A stretch of 64,000 nt of DNA from VRUE01 sp963704545. Its GTDB lineage: Bacteria > Actinomycetota > Thermoleophilia > Solirubrobacterales > 70-9. Within the stretch, counting starts at the first letter, position 1; each line of letters begins with the position of its first letter. The notes under the pieces are model-generated. The model saw only the letters and a program-made list of their open reading frames with translations, did not search any database and was not told the origin of the DNA. Shown piece by piece: positions 1 through 8,336 of this stretch. The translations under genes and the position numbers were made by a program. The DNA lies in assembly GCA_963704545.1 (NCBI GenBank), contig OY969915.1:1798001-1862000 (forward strand). The letters run 5' to 3'.

Positions 1-120
1 AGGAGTTCTGAGAGCAAGCAGGTCGGGGGACGCAGGAAGGGCGACGAGGGGAGCGCACTCCAGTGCGTGACCCGAGGAGCCCGACCGAGGACCCCGAGAT
101 GCGCCGCTATCAGAACTCCT
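1..120. repeat. Inverted repeat at the ilvC 3' end
   Basis: An 11-bp arm AGGAGTTCTGA at 1-11 is matched by its exact complement TCAGAACTCCT at 110-120, which covers the ilvC stop codon. A smaller hairpin CGCACT-CC-AGTGCG lies between them near 56-69. There is no coding sequence before the ilvC stop. It may be the transcript end of ilvC, but no T-run is seen and the left arm may continue beyond the window. Confidence 0.35.
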
Positions 121-1111
121 GGTCGACCCAGGGCATCATGTCGCGGAGGTCTTTGCCGACCTTCTCGACCTGGTGGCCCTTGCCCTCGTCGCGCATGCGC
201 GAGAGGTTCTCGCCGCCGGCGCGGTTCTCGGCGATCCACTCGCGGGCGAACTCGCCTGACTGGATCTCGCCGAGGATCTCCTTCATCGCGGCGCGTGACT
301 CCTCGCCGATGACGCGTTTGCCGCGGGTCATGTCGCCGTACTCGGCCGTGTTGGAGATCGAGTAGCGCATCCCCTGAATGCCCTTCTCGTACATCAGGTC
401 GGCGATCAGCTTGAGCTCGTGCAGGCACTCGAAGTAGGCCAGGCGCGGGTCGTACCCGGCCTCGACCAGGGTCTCGAAACCGGCCCGGACAAGCTCGCTG
501 GCGCCGCCGCAGAGAACGGCCTGCTCGCCGAAGAGATCGGTCTCGCACTCGTCCTTGAAGGTGGTCTCGATCACCGCGGCGCGACCGCCGCCGATCCCGG
601 AGGCGTAGGCGAGAACGAGGCCGTGGGCGTTGCCGGTGGAATCCTGGTGGACGGCCATCAGGCAGGGAACCCCGTTGCCTTCCTCGTACTGGCGGCGGAC
701 GAGGTGGCCGGGGCCCTTGGGCGCGACCATGCCGACGTCTACTCCGGCCGGAGGCATGATCTGCTCGAAGTGGATGGCGAAGCCGTGGGCGAAGAGCAGC
801 AGGTTGCCGGGGGCGATGCCGTCAGCGATGTCCGTCTCCCAGACCTCCGCCTGCTTCTCGTCGGGCAGCAGGATCATCACCGCGTCGCCGCGACTGGCGG
901 CGTCGGCGATGTCGAGCACCTCGAGACCGGCCTCTTCCGCCTTGGCACGGCTGGAGGAATCCGGGCGCAGGCCGACGACCACGTCGACCCCCGAGTCCTT
1001 CAGGTTGAGTGCGTGGGCGTGCCCCTGGGAACCGTAGCCGAGGATGGCCACGGTCTTCCCGTCGAGCAACGAGAGGTCGGCGTCTGAGTCGTAGAAGATG
1101 TCCTTGGGCAT
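110..1111 (-). CDS. ilvC: Ketol-acid reductoisomerase
   Basis: Second enzyme of isoleucine/valine synthesis: NADPH-dependent isomerisation and reduction of 2-acetolactate or 2-aceto-2-hydroxybutyrate. It has 333 residues, the usual length of the short class I enzymes. The Rossmann motif GYGSQG is at 25-30. The Mg ligands D192 and E196 (DECETDLFGE), E228, E232 and S253 (SISNTAEYG) are all present. The ATG was chosen because family similarity begins there; the frame stays open upstream into menE without similarity. It follows menE by 20 bp and is probably cotranscribed with it, separate from ilvB-ilvN about 8.5 kb away. Confidence 0.97.
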   Translation of the reverse strand: MPKDIFYDSDADLSLLDGKTVAILGYGSQGHAHALNLKDSGVDVVVGLRPDSSSRAKAEEAGLEVLDIADAASRGDAVMILLPDEKQAEVWETDIADGIAPGNLLLFAHGFAIHFEQIMPPAGVDVGMVAPKGPGHLVRRQYEEGNGVPCLMAVHQDSTGNAHGLVLAYASGIGGGRAAVIETTFKDECETDLFGEQAVLCGGASELVRAGFETLVEAGYDPRLAYFECLHELKLIADLMYEKGIQGMRYSISNTAEYGDMTRGKRVIGEESRAAMKEILGEIQSGEFAREWIAENRAGGENLSRMRDEGKGHQVEKVGKDLRDMMPWVDQEF

Positions 1112-1131
1112 GGGCGGCAGGCTAGCCGACT

Positions 1132-2457
1132 TCAGCGGAGGGCGCGCCGCATCAGCTTGCCGGAGGGCGTGCGCGGCAGCGCCGCCGCCAGCTCGACCCG
1201 CTTCGGCACCTTGAACCCGGCCAGCGACTCGGCGCAGTGGCGACGCAGCTCGTCGGGCGTCGTCTCGGCACCGTCCTCGAGCACGACGATCGCCGTCACC
1301 GCCTGCTGCCACTCCGGGTCCTCGCGCCCGACCACCGCCGCGTCGGCGACCTCGGGGTGTCGCAGCAGGACCTTCTCGACTTCGGCCGGCATCACGTTCT
1401 CGCCGCCGCTGACGATCAGGTCGTCCATCCTGTCCTCGACGTAGAGGAAGCCTTCCTGGTCGATGCGACCGAGGTCCCCGGTGTGCAGCCAGCCGTCGGC
1501 GTCGGCGCGACCGGGCGCCACGGTCGGGCCCTGGACCAGGATCTCGCCGTCCTGGATGCGCAGGTGGGTGGTCAGCAGCGGCCGCCCGGCGGAGCCGAGC
1601 TTGCGTTTCGCGTCAACCGGGGCCAGGGTGGTCACCTGCGAGCAGGCCTCGGTGAGTCCGTAGGTCTGCACGACGGTGGCCCCGCGCCCGATCGCCTCCT
1701 CGAGCGCATCCTCGGGAACCGGGCCGCCGCCGACGAGGATCGCGCGCGGGCCGGAGAGGTCGGCACCGGAGTCGAGCAGCCGCGTCAGCATCGTCGTCAC
1801 CAGGGAAACGACCGAGATCCGGTCGCGCTCGAGCGCCTCGGCGACACGGCCGGCGTCGAAGCCGTCGTGAACCACCGCCGTCGTGCCGTAGATGACCGAG
1901 CGCATCACGATCCCCAACCCGGATATGTGGCTGAGCGGCAGGCAGCAGAGCCAGCGGTCCTCGGGCTCGACCCCGATGTTGAAAGCGGAGGCGACGCCGC
2001 TCCAAAGGAAGTTGCCATAGGTGAGGCCCACCCTGTCGGGCGTCCCGGTGCTGCCGCTGGTCATCACCTTGCAGGCGAGCTCGTCCATGTCGTGCTCGCC
2101 GAGCAGTGGCATGTCGGCCTCGGTCTGGGTCAGCTCGCCGGCGTCGCCGAGATCCACAGCCGGTTCCTCCGCCGCGATCATCTCCGCGTGCTCCTCCACG
2201 GAGAGCCTCGGGCTGAGCGGCAGCAGCACCGCGCCCAGCTTCATCAGGGCGTGGATGAGGACGACCTGCTCGCGCCTCGGATGCATCGTCAGCGCAGCGA
2301 CGGACCCCCGGCGGACGCCCTGCGCGGCGAGCCGCCTCGCGACCCAGGTCGCCTCGGCCTCCAGCTCGGCGTAGGTGACCTCGGATCCGTCCGCGACGAG
2401 GGCGACGCGGTCGGGACAGCTCTGCGATCTCTGGGCGAGCCAGTTGTCGAGCTTCAT
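1132..2457 (-). CDS. menE: o-Succinylbenzoate--CoA ligase
   Basis: Adenylate-forming enzyme that activates o-succinylbenzoate to its CoA thioester in menaquinone synthesis. It has 441 residues. The nucleotide-binding motif MTSGSTGTP is at about 132-140, followed by D-R where many relatives have P-K. QTYGLTEACSQ is the adenine-binding motif, LHTGDLG the hinge aspartate, and PSGKLMRR carries the catalytic lysine eight residues from the end. The specific call MenE rather than another acyl-CoA synthetase rests on the menB, menA, menC and menD genes that start 21 bp away on the other strand. ilvC follows on the same strand. Confidence 0.88.
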   Translation of the reverse strand: MKLDNWLAQRSQSCPDRVALVADGSEVTYAELEAEATWVARRLAAQGVRRGSVAALTMHPRREQVVLIHALMKLGAVLLPLSPRLSVEEHAEMIAAEEPAVDLGDAGELTQTEADMPLLGEHDMDELACKVMTSGSTGTPDRVGLTYGNFLWSGVASAFNIGVEPEDRWLCCLPLSHISGLGIVMRSVIYGTTAVVHDGFDAGRVAEALERDRISVVSLVTTMLTRLLDSGADLSGPRAILVGGGPVPEDALEEAIGRGATVVQTYGLTEACSQVTTLAPVDAKRKLGSAGRPLLTTHLRIQDGEILVQGPTVAPGRADADGWLHTGDLGRIDQEGFLYVEDRMDDLIVSGGENVMPAEVEKVLLRHPEVADAAVVGREDPEWQQAVTAIVVLEDGAETTPDELRRHCAESLAGFKVPKRVELAAALPRTPSGKLMRRALR

Positions 2458-2478
2458 CGGCGGGATATCGTGCCCATC

Positions 2479-3345
2479 ATGCCCAAACGCCACAAGGAAG
2501 CCCCGCCCCAGGAAGAGCTCTACGCGCCGATCGAGTGGAAGAGCGCCGCCGAGTACGACGACATCCGCTACGAGGTGGCCGACGGGATCGCCAAGATCAC
2601 GATCGACCGGCCGGACGTGCTCAACGCTTTCCGGCCGCAGACGCTGGTCGAGGTATCGGCCGCACTCGAGCTGGCCCGCGAGGACACCGAGGTCGGGGTG
2701 TTGATCCTCACCGGCGAGGGGACGCGGGCGTTCTGCTCGGGCGGTGACCAGCAGGTTCGCGGCGACACCGGCTACGTCGCCGAGGGCGCCTCCCTCGGCC
2801 GCTTCCACGTCACCGACCTGCAGGTGCAGATGCGGCGGCTGCCCAAGCCGGTGATCGCGATGGTGGCCGGATACGCGATCGGCGGCGGCCACGTGCTCCA
2901 CCTCTGCTGCGACCTGACGATCGCCGCCGACAACGCCTGGTTCGGGCAGACCGGCCCGAGGGTCGGGTCCTGGGACGGGGGCTTCGGGGCCTCCCTTCTA
3001 CGCGACCTGATCGGCACCAAGCGGGCGAAGGAGCTCTGGATGCTCTGCCGCCAGTACGACGCCGAGGAGGCCGAGCGCATGGGCCTTGTCAATACGGTCG
3101 TCCCTCTCGACCGCCTCGAGGGAGAGACCGTCGCCTGGTGCCGCGAGATGCTCGCCCTCTCGCCCTTCGCCCTGCGCCTGGTCAAGGCCAGCTTCAACGC
3201 CCACGAGGACGGCTACACCGGGATCCAGCAGCTGGCTCACGACACCAACCTCCTCTTCTACGGCAGCGACGAGGCTCGCGAGGGACGTGAGGCCTTCAAG
3301 GACAAACGTCAGCCCGACTTCTCGCAGTACCCTCGGCGACCATGA
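2479..3345 (+). CDS. menB: 1,4-Dihydroxy-2-naphthoyl-CoA synthase
   Basis: Crotonase-fold enzyme that closes the naphthoquinone ring (Dieckmann-type condensation of o-succinylbenzoyl-CoA). It has 288 residues. CSGGDQ and GYAIGGGHVL form the oxyanion-hole segments, and VGSWDGGFG carries the MenB-type aspartate region. The C-terminus KRQPDFSQYPRRP is typical of MenB and distinguishes it from other crotonases. A -10-like TATCGT lies 7 nt before the ATG, suggesting a leaderless transcript. An in-frame GTG 9 nt upstream is an alternative start. First gene of a plus-strand menB-menA-menC-menD run. Confidence 0.95.
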   Translation: MPKRHKEAPPQEELYAPIEWKSAAEYDDIRYEVADGIAKITIDRPDVLNAFRPQTLVEVSAALELAREDTEVGVLILTGEGTRAFCSGGDQQVRGDTGYVAEGASLGRFHVTDLQVQMRRLPKPVIAMVAGYAIGGGHVLHLCCDLTIAADNAWFGQTGPRVGSWDGGFGASLLRDLIGTKRAKELWMLCRQYDAEEAERMGLVNTVVPLDRLEGETVAWCREMLALSPFALRLVKASFNAHEDGYTGIQQLAHDTNLLFYGSDEAREGREAFKDKRQPDFSQYPRRP

Positions 3346-3370
3346 GCACCGACGCAACCGGAGCCCGGCG

Positions 3371-4252
3371 GTGAGGATCTGGCTGATGGCGGCGCGGCCG
3401 CGGACGCTGCCGGCGGCGATCGCCCCGGTGCTGGTCGGCACCGCGGCGGCGGTCGAATGGTTCGGCAGCCTGCCGCGACTCGGCGCCTTCCTCGCCGCCC
3501 TGGTCGGCTCGATCTTCATCCAGATCGGCACCAACCTGGCCAACGACTACTCGGACGCTCGCCGGGGGGCCGACACGGCCGATCGACTGGGACCGGTGCG
3601 AGTCACCTCGGCCGGCCTGGTGACACCGCGGCGGGTACTGAACGCGACCTGGATCGCCTTCGGCATCGCGATCGCCTGTGGCATCTACCTGGCCACGGTG
3701 GCCGGCATCGTGATCCTCGTCGTCGGCGCCTTCTCGATCGCCGCCGGGGTCCTCTACACGGGCGGTCCGCGACCCTACGGCTACGCCGGCCTGGGAGAGA
3801 TCTTCGTCTTCCTCTTCTTCGGCCTGGTCGCCGTCAACGGCTCCTATTACGTGCAGCTCGAGGAGCTCGACGCGCTGCCGCTCGGGCTGTCGATCGCGAT
3901 CGGCTTCCTCTCGACGGCGATCCTCGTCGTCAACAACGTGCGCGATCTGGAGACCGATCGGCGGGCGGGAAAGATGACCCTGGCGGTGCGCACCGGCCGC
4001 CACAACGCCGTCGTCCTCTACCGAATGCTTGTCCTGGGTGCTTTCGTCGTGCTGCCGATCACTTTGGCCGGCACCGGGAGCAGCCCCCTGCCGCTGATCG
4101 GCCTTCTGGCGCTCCCCATGGCGATCGGCCCGATGCGGGCGATGACCAACCGCACCGACGGCCCCTCCCTCAACGGCGCCCTCGCCGGCACCGGCGCTCT
4201 ACTGGCCGTCTTCAGCCTGCTCGTCTCGGCGGGTCTGCTGCTCGCGGCCTGA
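3371..4252 (+). CDS. menA: 1,4-Dihydroxy-2-naphthoate polyprenyltransferase
   Basis: UbiA-family membrane enzyme that attaches the polyprenyl tail to 1,4-dihydroxy-2-naphthoate, giving demethylmenaquinone. It has 293 residues with about eight or nine hydrophobic segments. The first Asp-rich motif NDYSDARRGAD is at about 58-68 and the second, NNVRDLETD, at about 198-206. The GTG start was chosen because GGAG lies 7 nt upstream; an in-frame ATG five codons later is possible. It begins 25 bp after menB. Confidence 0.94.
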   Translation: MRIWLMAARPRTLPAAIAPVLVGTAAAVEWFGSLPRLGAFLAALVGSIFIQIGTNLANDYSDARRGADTADRLGPVRVTSAGLVTPRRVLNATWIAFGIAIACGIYLATVAGIVILVVGAFSIAAGVLYTGGPRPYGYAGLGEIFVFLFFGLVAVNGSYYVQLEELDALPLGLSIAIGFLSTAILVVNNVRDLETDRRAGKMTLAVRTGRHNAVVLYRMLVLGAFVVLPITLAGTGSSPLPLIGLLALPMAIGPMRAMTNRTDGPSLNGALAGTGALLAVFSLLVSAGLLLAA

Positions 4253-4264
4253 CCGCGCGACGAA

Positions 4265-4301
4265 TCTGCATTTGGGCGCCTTCAACCCACCCAAATGCAG
4301 A
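4265..4301. terminator. 12-bp-stem hairpin between menA and menC
   Basis: TCTGCATTTGGG (4265-4276) is perfectly complementary to CCCAAATGCAGA (4290-4301), leaving a 13-nt loop. No T-run follows, so it may be an attenuator or a processing structure rather than a classical terminator. An in-frame ATG at 4295 lies inside the right arm and is for that reason an unlikely start for menC. Confidence 0.5.
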
Positions 4302-4327
4302 CTCGGCCACGGTGGGATGCTGTTGAG

Positions 4328-5383
4328 GTGAAGATCGCTTCGGTTGAGGTCATCCCCTACGCGCTGCCGTTTCGCCGGCCCTACGTGACCGCGCGTGGTG
4401 AGCTCGACAACCGCGAGATGGTGCTGCTGCGACTGCGCTCCGACGACGGCCTTCTTGGCCTCGGCGAAGCGGTCCCGCTTTCACTGCGGGGCGGGACGAC
4501 GCTGGCGCAGGTCGTTGAGGAGCTCGAGGCACTTGGCCAGCGGAATGCCTTGGACGAGGCGACGCTGCGTAGCGACGCCATCGCCCTCTCCCCTCCGGCG
4601 CGCTGCGCGGCGCTGACGGCCCTTCTCGACCTTCGCGGGCGCATGACGGTGGGTGAGATCGCGACGGCAGCGGCGCCGTCGCGGCCGGTCGAGTGCAACG
4701 CGACCCTCGTCGCGGGCGAGCCCGCCGCGGTCGCAGCCGACGCCCTGGCCTGGGCGGAAGAGGGGTTCACGAGCTTCAAGCTGAAGCTCGGAGTCGGCGA
4801 CGACGTCGGTCAGGTGCGTGCCGTGCGTGAGGCGGTCGGGCCGCAGGCGCGGATACGGGTGGATGCCAACGCGGCCTGGGACGTCGATGCCGCAGTGCGC
4901 ATACTCGGCGAGCTGGAGCCGTTCGGCGTCGAGCTCGCCGAGCAGCCCGTCGCCAACCTCGAGGAAGCGGCCGAGATCGCCAGCGCCACCTCGATCCCGA
5001 TCGCCGGCGACGAGAGCGTCGAGACCCAGGCCGACGCCGAACGGGCCAGAGACCTGAACGCGTGCGCACTCGCCGGGATCAAGCTCTCCAAGGTCGGGGG
5101 GCCGGAGGCGGCGATCGAGATAGCCGAGGTGCTGCCGTCCTATGTCTCCAGCGCGCTCGACGGGCCGGTGGGGATAGCTGCCGGCGCCCAGGTCGCACAG
5201 ACGCTGGATGCCGGAACCGACGGCCGGGGGTCGCTGGCCCACGGCCTTGCGACCCAGCGGCTCTTCTCCTCGACGATCGCCTCGGTCGAGTGCGAGCTGC
5301 GGGACGGGATGCTGCACTCGCGGGCGGGCCCCGGCCTCGGGGTCGAGATCGACGAGGAGGCGTTGCAGGCGCATCGCCTCTAG
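4328..5383 (+). CDS. menC: o-Succinylbenzoate synthase
   Basis: Enolase-superfamily dehydratase that turns SHCHC into o-succinylbenzoate. It has 351 residues from the GTG. The expected catalytic set is visible: KLKLG (KxK), RVDANAAWD, ELAEQPV and AGDES (three metal acids), and GIKLSK (second lysine). GTG at 4328 is preferred over ATG 4295 because the latter lies inside an inverted repeat and the enolase N-terminus fits the shorter form, but the ribosome binding site is weak. It lies between menA and menD. A related racemase or muconate cycloisomerase cannot be excluded from sequence alone, but the context makes MenC most likely. Confidence 0.87.
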   Translation: MKIASVEVIPYALPFRRPYVTARGELDNREMVLLRLRSDDGLLGLGEAVPLSLRGGTTLAQVVEELEALGQRNALDEATLRSDAIALSPPARCAALTALLDLRGRMTVGEIATAAAPSRPVECNATLVAGEPAAVAADALAWAEEGFTSFKLKLGVGDDVGQVRAVREAVGPQARIRVDANAAWDVDAAVRILGELEPFGVELAEQPVANLEEAAEIASATSIPIAGDESVETQADAERARDLNACALAGIKLSKVGGPEAAIEIAEVLPSYVSSALDGPVGIAAGAQVAQTLDAGTDGRGSLAHGLATQRLFSSTIASVECELRDGMLHSRAGPGLGVEIDEEALQAHRL

Positions 5384-5433
5384 CCGCCACCGTGCACGGC
5401 CATGGGCCAAACAGGTGGCAATAGGCTTCCGGC

Positions 5434-7176
5434 GTGGACCGAACCAACGGCAATACGGCGCTCGCCTCCGCCTTCGTCGAGGAGCTTGCCCGGGGAGGCC
5501 TGCGACACGCGGTCATCTCGCCCGGCTCGCGTTCAACACCCCTCGCCGTCGCGCTCTGGCGCCAGCCCGAGATCGAGGTGAGCGTGATCGTCGACGAGCG
5601 CTCGGCCGCGTTCTTCGCCCTCGGTGCCGCCCAGGCGACGGGCACGCCGGTGGCGATGCTTTCCACCTCCGGCACCGCCGCCGCCAACTACCACCCGGCG
5701 ATCTGCGAGGCCGACGAGTCGGCGGTGCCGTTGATCGCGCTCAGCGCCGACCGCCCGCCCGAGCTGCGCGGCATCGGCGCCGGGCAGACGATCGACCAGG
5801 TGAAGCTCTTCGGCTCCTCGGTCCGCTGGTTCTGCGAAGTAGGTACGCACGACGCGGACGACGACGGGCTCCTCCACTACCGCTCCGTCGCCTGCCGGGC
5901 GCTCGCGGCCGCCCGCGGCGAGCGCCGGCCCGGCCCCGTCCACCTCAACCTGCCCTGGCGTGAGCCGCTCGCGCCGATTGCGGTGAAGGGAGCCGTGACC
6001 GCGACCGACCCGCTCGCGCTCGAGGGTCGCGACGAGCGGCCGCTGACCGCGGTGACCCCGATCGACATGGAGCCCTCGCAGTTCCTCCTCGACGAGGTCG
6101 CCGCGCACATCGGCGAGTCGGACTTCGGCGTGATCGTCGCCGGCCGCCAACTCGACCCCGAGCTGCGCGAGCCGCTCGCCCACCTCGCGCGCGCCGCCGG
6201 CTTCCCGATCCTCGCCGAGCCGACCTCGCAGCTGCGCTGCGGGCCCCACGACCGCTCCTACGTCATCAGCGCCTACGACCACCTGTTGCGCGACGAGAGC
6301 TTCCGCGAGGCGATGAGGCCCGACCTCGTCCTTCGCTTCGGCGAGATGCCGACCAGCAAGCCCTTGCGCACCTGGTTGGCGACCTCGGGTGCGGATGAGA
6401 TCGTGGTCGACCCGAGCTGCGGCTGGAACGAGCCGACCCGCCGCGCCGCCGCACTGCTGCGAGCCGACCCGACCGAGCTGGCCTCGGGCTGGGCGGCACG
6501 CATCGGCGAGGACCGGCCCGCGCCGGCCCGGTGGCTGGACGCCGAGCGGGCCGCGCGCGAGGCCCTGGAGAGGGAGCTGGCGGGACTCGCCGAGCCCAGC
6601 GAGCCGGGGCTTCACCTGGCCCTCGGCCACGCCCACCGCGACGGGGACCTCGTCTACACCGCGTCGAGCATGCCGATCCGCGACCAGGAGGCATTTCTCG
6701 CCCCGTGCGGGACCGATGCCCTCTTCCTCAGCAACCGCGGCACCAACGGCATCGACGGCCTGGTCTCCTCGGGGATCGGGGCCGCGCACGCATCGGGCCG
6801 CCCGACCACGATCGTCACCGGTGACCTCGGCCTCCTCCATGACACCGGCGGCCTCGCCGCCCTGCGCGACGTCTCCACCCCCGTCCGAATCGTCGTCATC
6901 GACAATGACGGCGGCGGCATCTTCGGCTTCCTGCCACAGGCGGAGACGCTGGCGGTCGAGGAGTTCGAGGCGCTGCTCGGCACCCCGCGCGGCGTCGACG
7001 TCGGCCGCGCCGCTGCGCTCTTCGACCTCCCCCATCGGCAGCTCGACCGGCTCGACGAGTTGCCCGAAGCGCTTGCCGTGGGCACGGGGCTGATCGAGGT
7101 GACGATTGAGCGCCAGGAAAACGTCGAGATCCACAGGCGACTCAGCGCCGCAGTTGGCAGGGCGATCGTGGCGTGA
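5434..7176 (+). CDS. menD: SEPHCHC synthase (2-succinyl-5-enolpyruvyl-6-hydroxy-3-cyclohexene-1-carboxylate synthase)
   Basis: Thiamin-diphosphate enzyme that joins isochorismate and 2-oxoglutarate, the committed step to menaquinone. It has 580 residues. SPGSRSTPL near the N-terminus and the ThDP/Mg motif GDLGLLHDTGG...VVIDNDGGGIF near 465-495 are present. GTG start: TAGGCT lies exactly 6 nt upstream, a leaderless-type -10 box, so the gene may have its own promoter although menC ends only 50 bp before. The last codons overlap the start of the following acyltransferase (GTGA, 4 nt). Confidence 0.96.
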   Translation: MDRTNGNTALASAFVEELARGGLRHAVISPGSRSTPLAVALWRQPEIEVSVIVDERSAAFFALGAAQATGTPVAMLSTSGTAAANYHPAICEADESAVPLIALSADRPPELRGIGAGQTIDQVKLFGSSVRWFCEVGTHDADDDGLLHYRSVACRALAAARGERRPGPVHLNLPWREPLAPIAVKGAVTATDPLALEGRDERPLTAVTPIDMEPSQFLLDEVAAHIGESDFGVIVAGRQLDPELREPLAHLARAAGFPILAEPTSQLRCGPHDRSYVISAYDHLLRDESFREAMRPDLVLRFGEMPTSKPLRTWLATSGADEIVVDPSCGWNEPTRRAAALLRADPTELASGWAARIGEDRPAPARWLDAERAAREALERELAGLAEPSEPGLHLALGHAHRDGDLVYTASSMPIRDQEAFLAPCGTDALFLSNRGTNGIDGLVSSGIGAAHASGRPTTIVTGDLGLLHDTGGLAALRDVSTPVRIVVIDNDGGGIFGFLPQAETLAVEEFEALLGTPRGVDVGRAAALFDLPHRQLDRLDELPEALAVGTGLIEVTIERQENVEIHRRLSAAVGRAIVA

Positions 7177-8336
7177 GCGAGCGCATCCACCACCTCGACG
7201 CGTTGCGCGCCCTGACCATGCTGCTCATCCTTCCAGCTCACGCCCTGGCGCTGATCGGGCTGAGCAACGGAGGCTGGAACGGGGTCGAGCGGACCGCATA
7301 CTGGCTGATCCACGTCTTCCGCCTGCCGCTCTTCTTCCTCGTCGCCGGCTTCTTCGGCGCCCTGCTGCTCGACGCCCGTGGCCCCCGCGCCCTTCTGCTC
7401 AATCGCCTCGTTCGGATCGGCGTGCCGATGGTCGTCGTGGTGGCGGTCGTCGCCCCGCCACTGGACCTGCTCGTGCAGTCCCAGATGGGGATCGACCTGC
7501 GACCCGAAGGCATCGGGATGTTCTTTGAGCTCCACCCCTCCTTCGTCTGGTTTCTCTGGTACCTGACGATGATCTACGCGGCAACCCTGCTCGCACGGTG
7601 GGTGCTCGGTAGCTTGCCGGCGGCGCGAGACCTGCTGCTCGCCTCGGGGTTTCGTCTGCTCTCCCACTGGGCTGCGCCGCTGGTGCTCGCCATCCCGTGT
7701 GCCCTTGCCCTCTACAGACAGCCCATGTGGATTGCCGAAGCGCCTTCGGTGAGCTTCCTGCCGCGTCCGGACCTGCTCGCCTACTACGGGATCTTCTTCG
7801 TCTGCGGCTGGGTCATGTTCGCGGGGGAGGGCCTGAGGAGGGCGATCGAGCTGCGCCCCCAGCGCTATCTCGTCCTCGCCGCACTGGCCCTGCCACCGGC
7901 CTTGGTGCTCTACCTGCTGCAGAGCGATCCCGGGATAGGCGCCAGCCGAGGCTTTCACATCCTTGCCCTGTTGCTGCTCTCCGTGGCGACGTGGTCGTTG
8001 GTCTTCGGGCTGCTCGGCCTTGCGCGCCGCTTCCTTTCCGAGGCCAGCCCGCGTCTGCGCTACTGGGCAGACGCCTCCTACTGGATCTACCTCAGCCACC
8101 TTCCGGTGATGGCGGTGCTGGGGCTGGTTCTCTTCGAGACGCCGATTCCAGACAGCTTGCGCTTTGCACTGCTCGTCCTCATCACCCTCGGCCTGATCTT
8201 TCCCGCCTACGGCGCCTTCGTCCGCCACTCGGCGATCGGCCGTGTCCTGCACGGACCGCGACCCCGGGAGCCGGAGAGGCGGCGATCCCGCCGGCAGCTC
8301 ACTCCGCCAGCAGCGGCAGCAGGGCCCCGAGCTTGA
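7173..8336 (+). CDS. Acyltransferase family 3 membrane protein
   Basis: Integral membrane protein of 387 residues with about ten hydrophobic helices. It begins HHLDALRALTMLLILPAHA, the signature N-terminus of acyltransferase family 3 (OafA/MdoC type), which O-acylates sugars or glycans at the membrane. GTG start overlaps the menD stop by 4 nt, suggesting translational coupling, although no functional tie to menaquinone is known. The basic C-terminal tail overlaps the 3' end of menF on the opposite strand by 38 nt. The acyl acceptor cannot be told from sequence. Confidence 0.82.
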   Translation: MSERIHHLDALRALTMLLILPAHALALIGLSNGGWNGVERTAYWLIHVFRLPLFFLVAGFFGALLLDARGPRALLLNRLVRIGVPMVVVVAVVAPPLDLLVQSQMGIDLRPEGIGMFFELHPSFVWFLWYLTMIYAATLLARWVLGSLPAARDLLLASGFRLLSHWAAPLVLAIPCALALYRQPMWIAEAPSVSFLPRPDLLAYYGIFFVCGWVMFAGEGLRRAIELRPQRYLVLAALALPPALVLYLLQSDPGIGASRGFHILALLLLSVATWSLVFGLLGLARRFLSEASPRLRYWADASYWIYLSHLPVMAVLGLVLFETPIPDSLRFALLVLITLGLIFPAYGAFVRHSAIGRVLHGPRPREPERRRSRRQLTPPAAAAGPRA

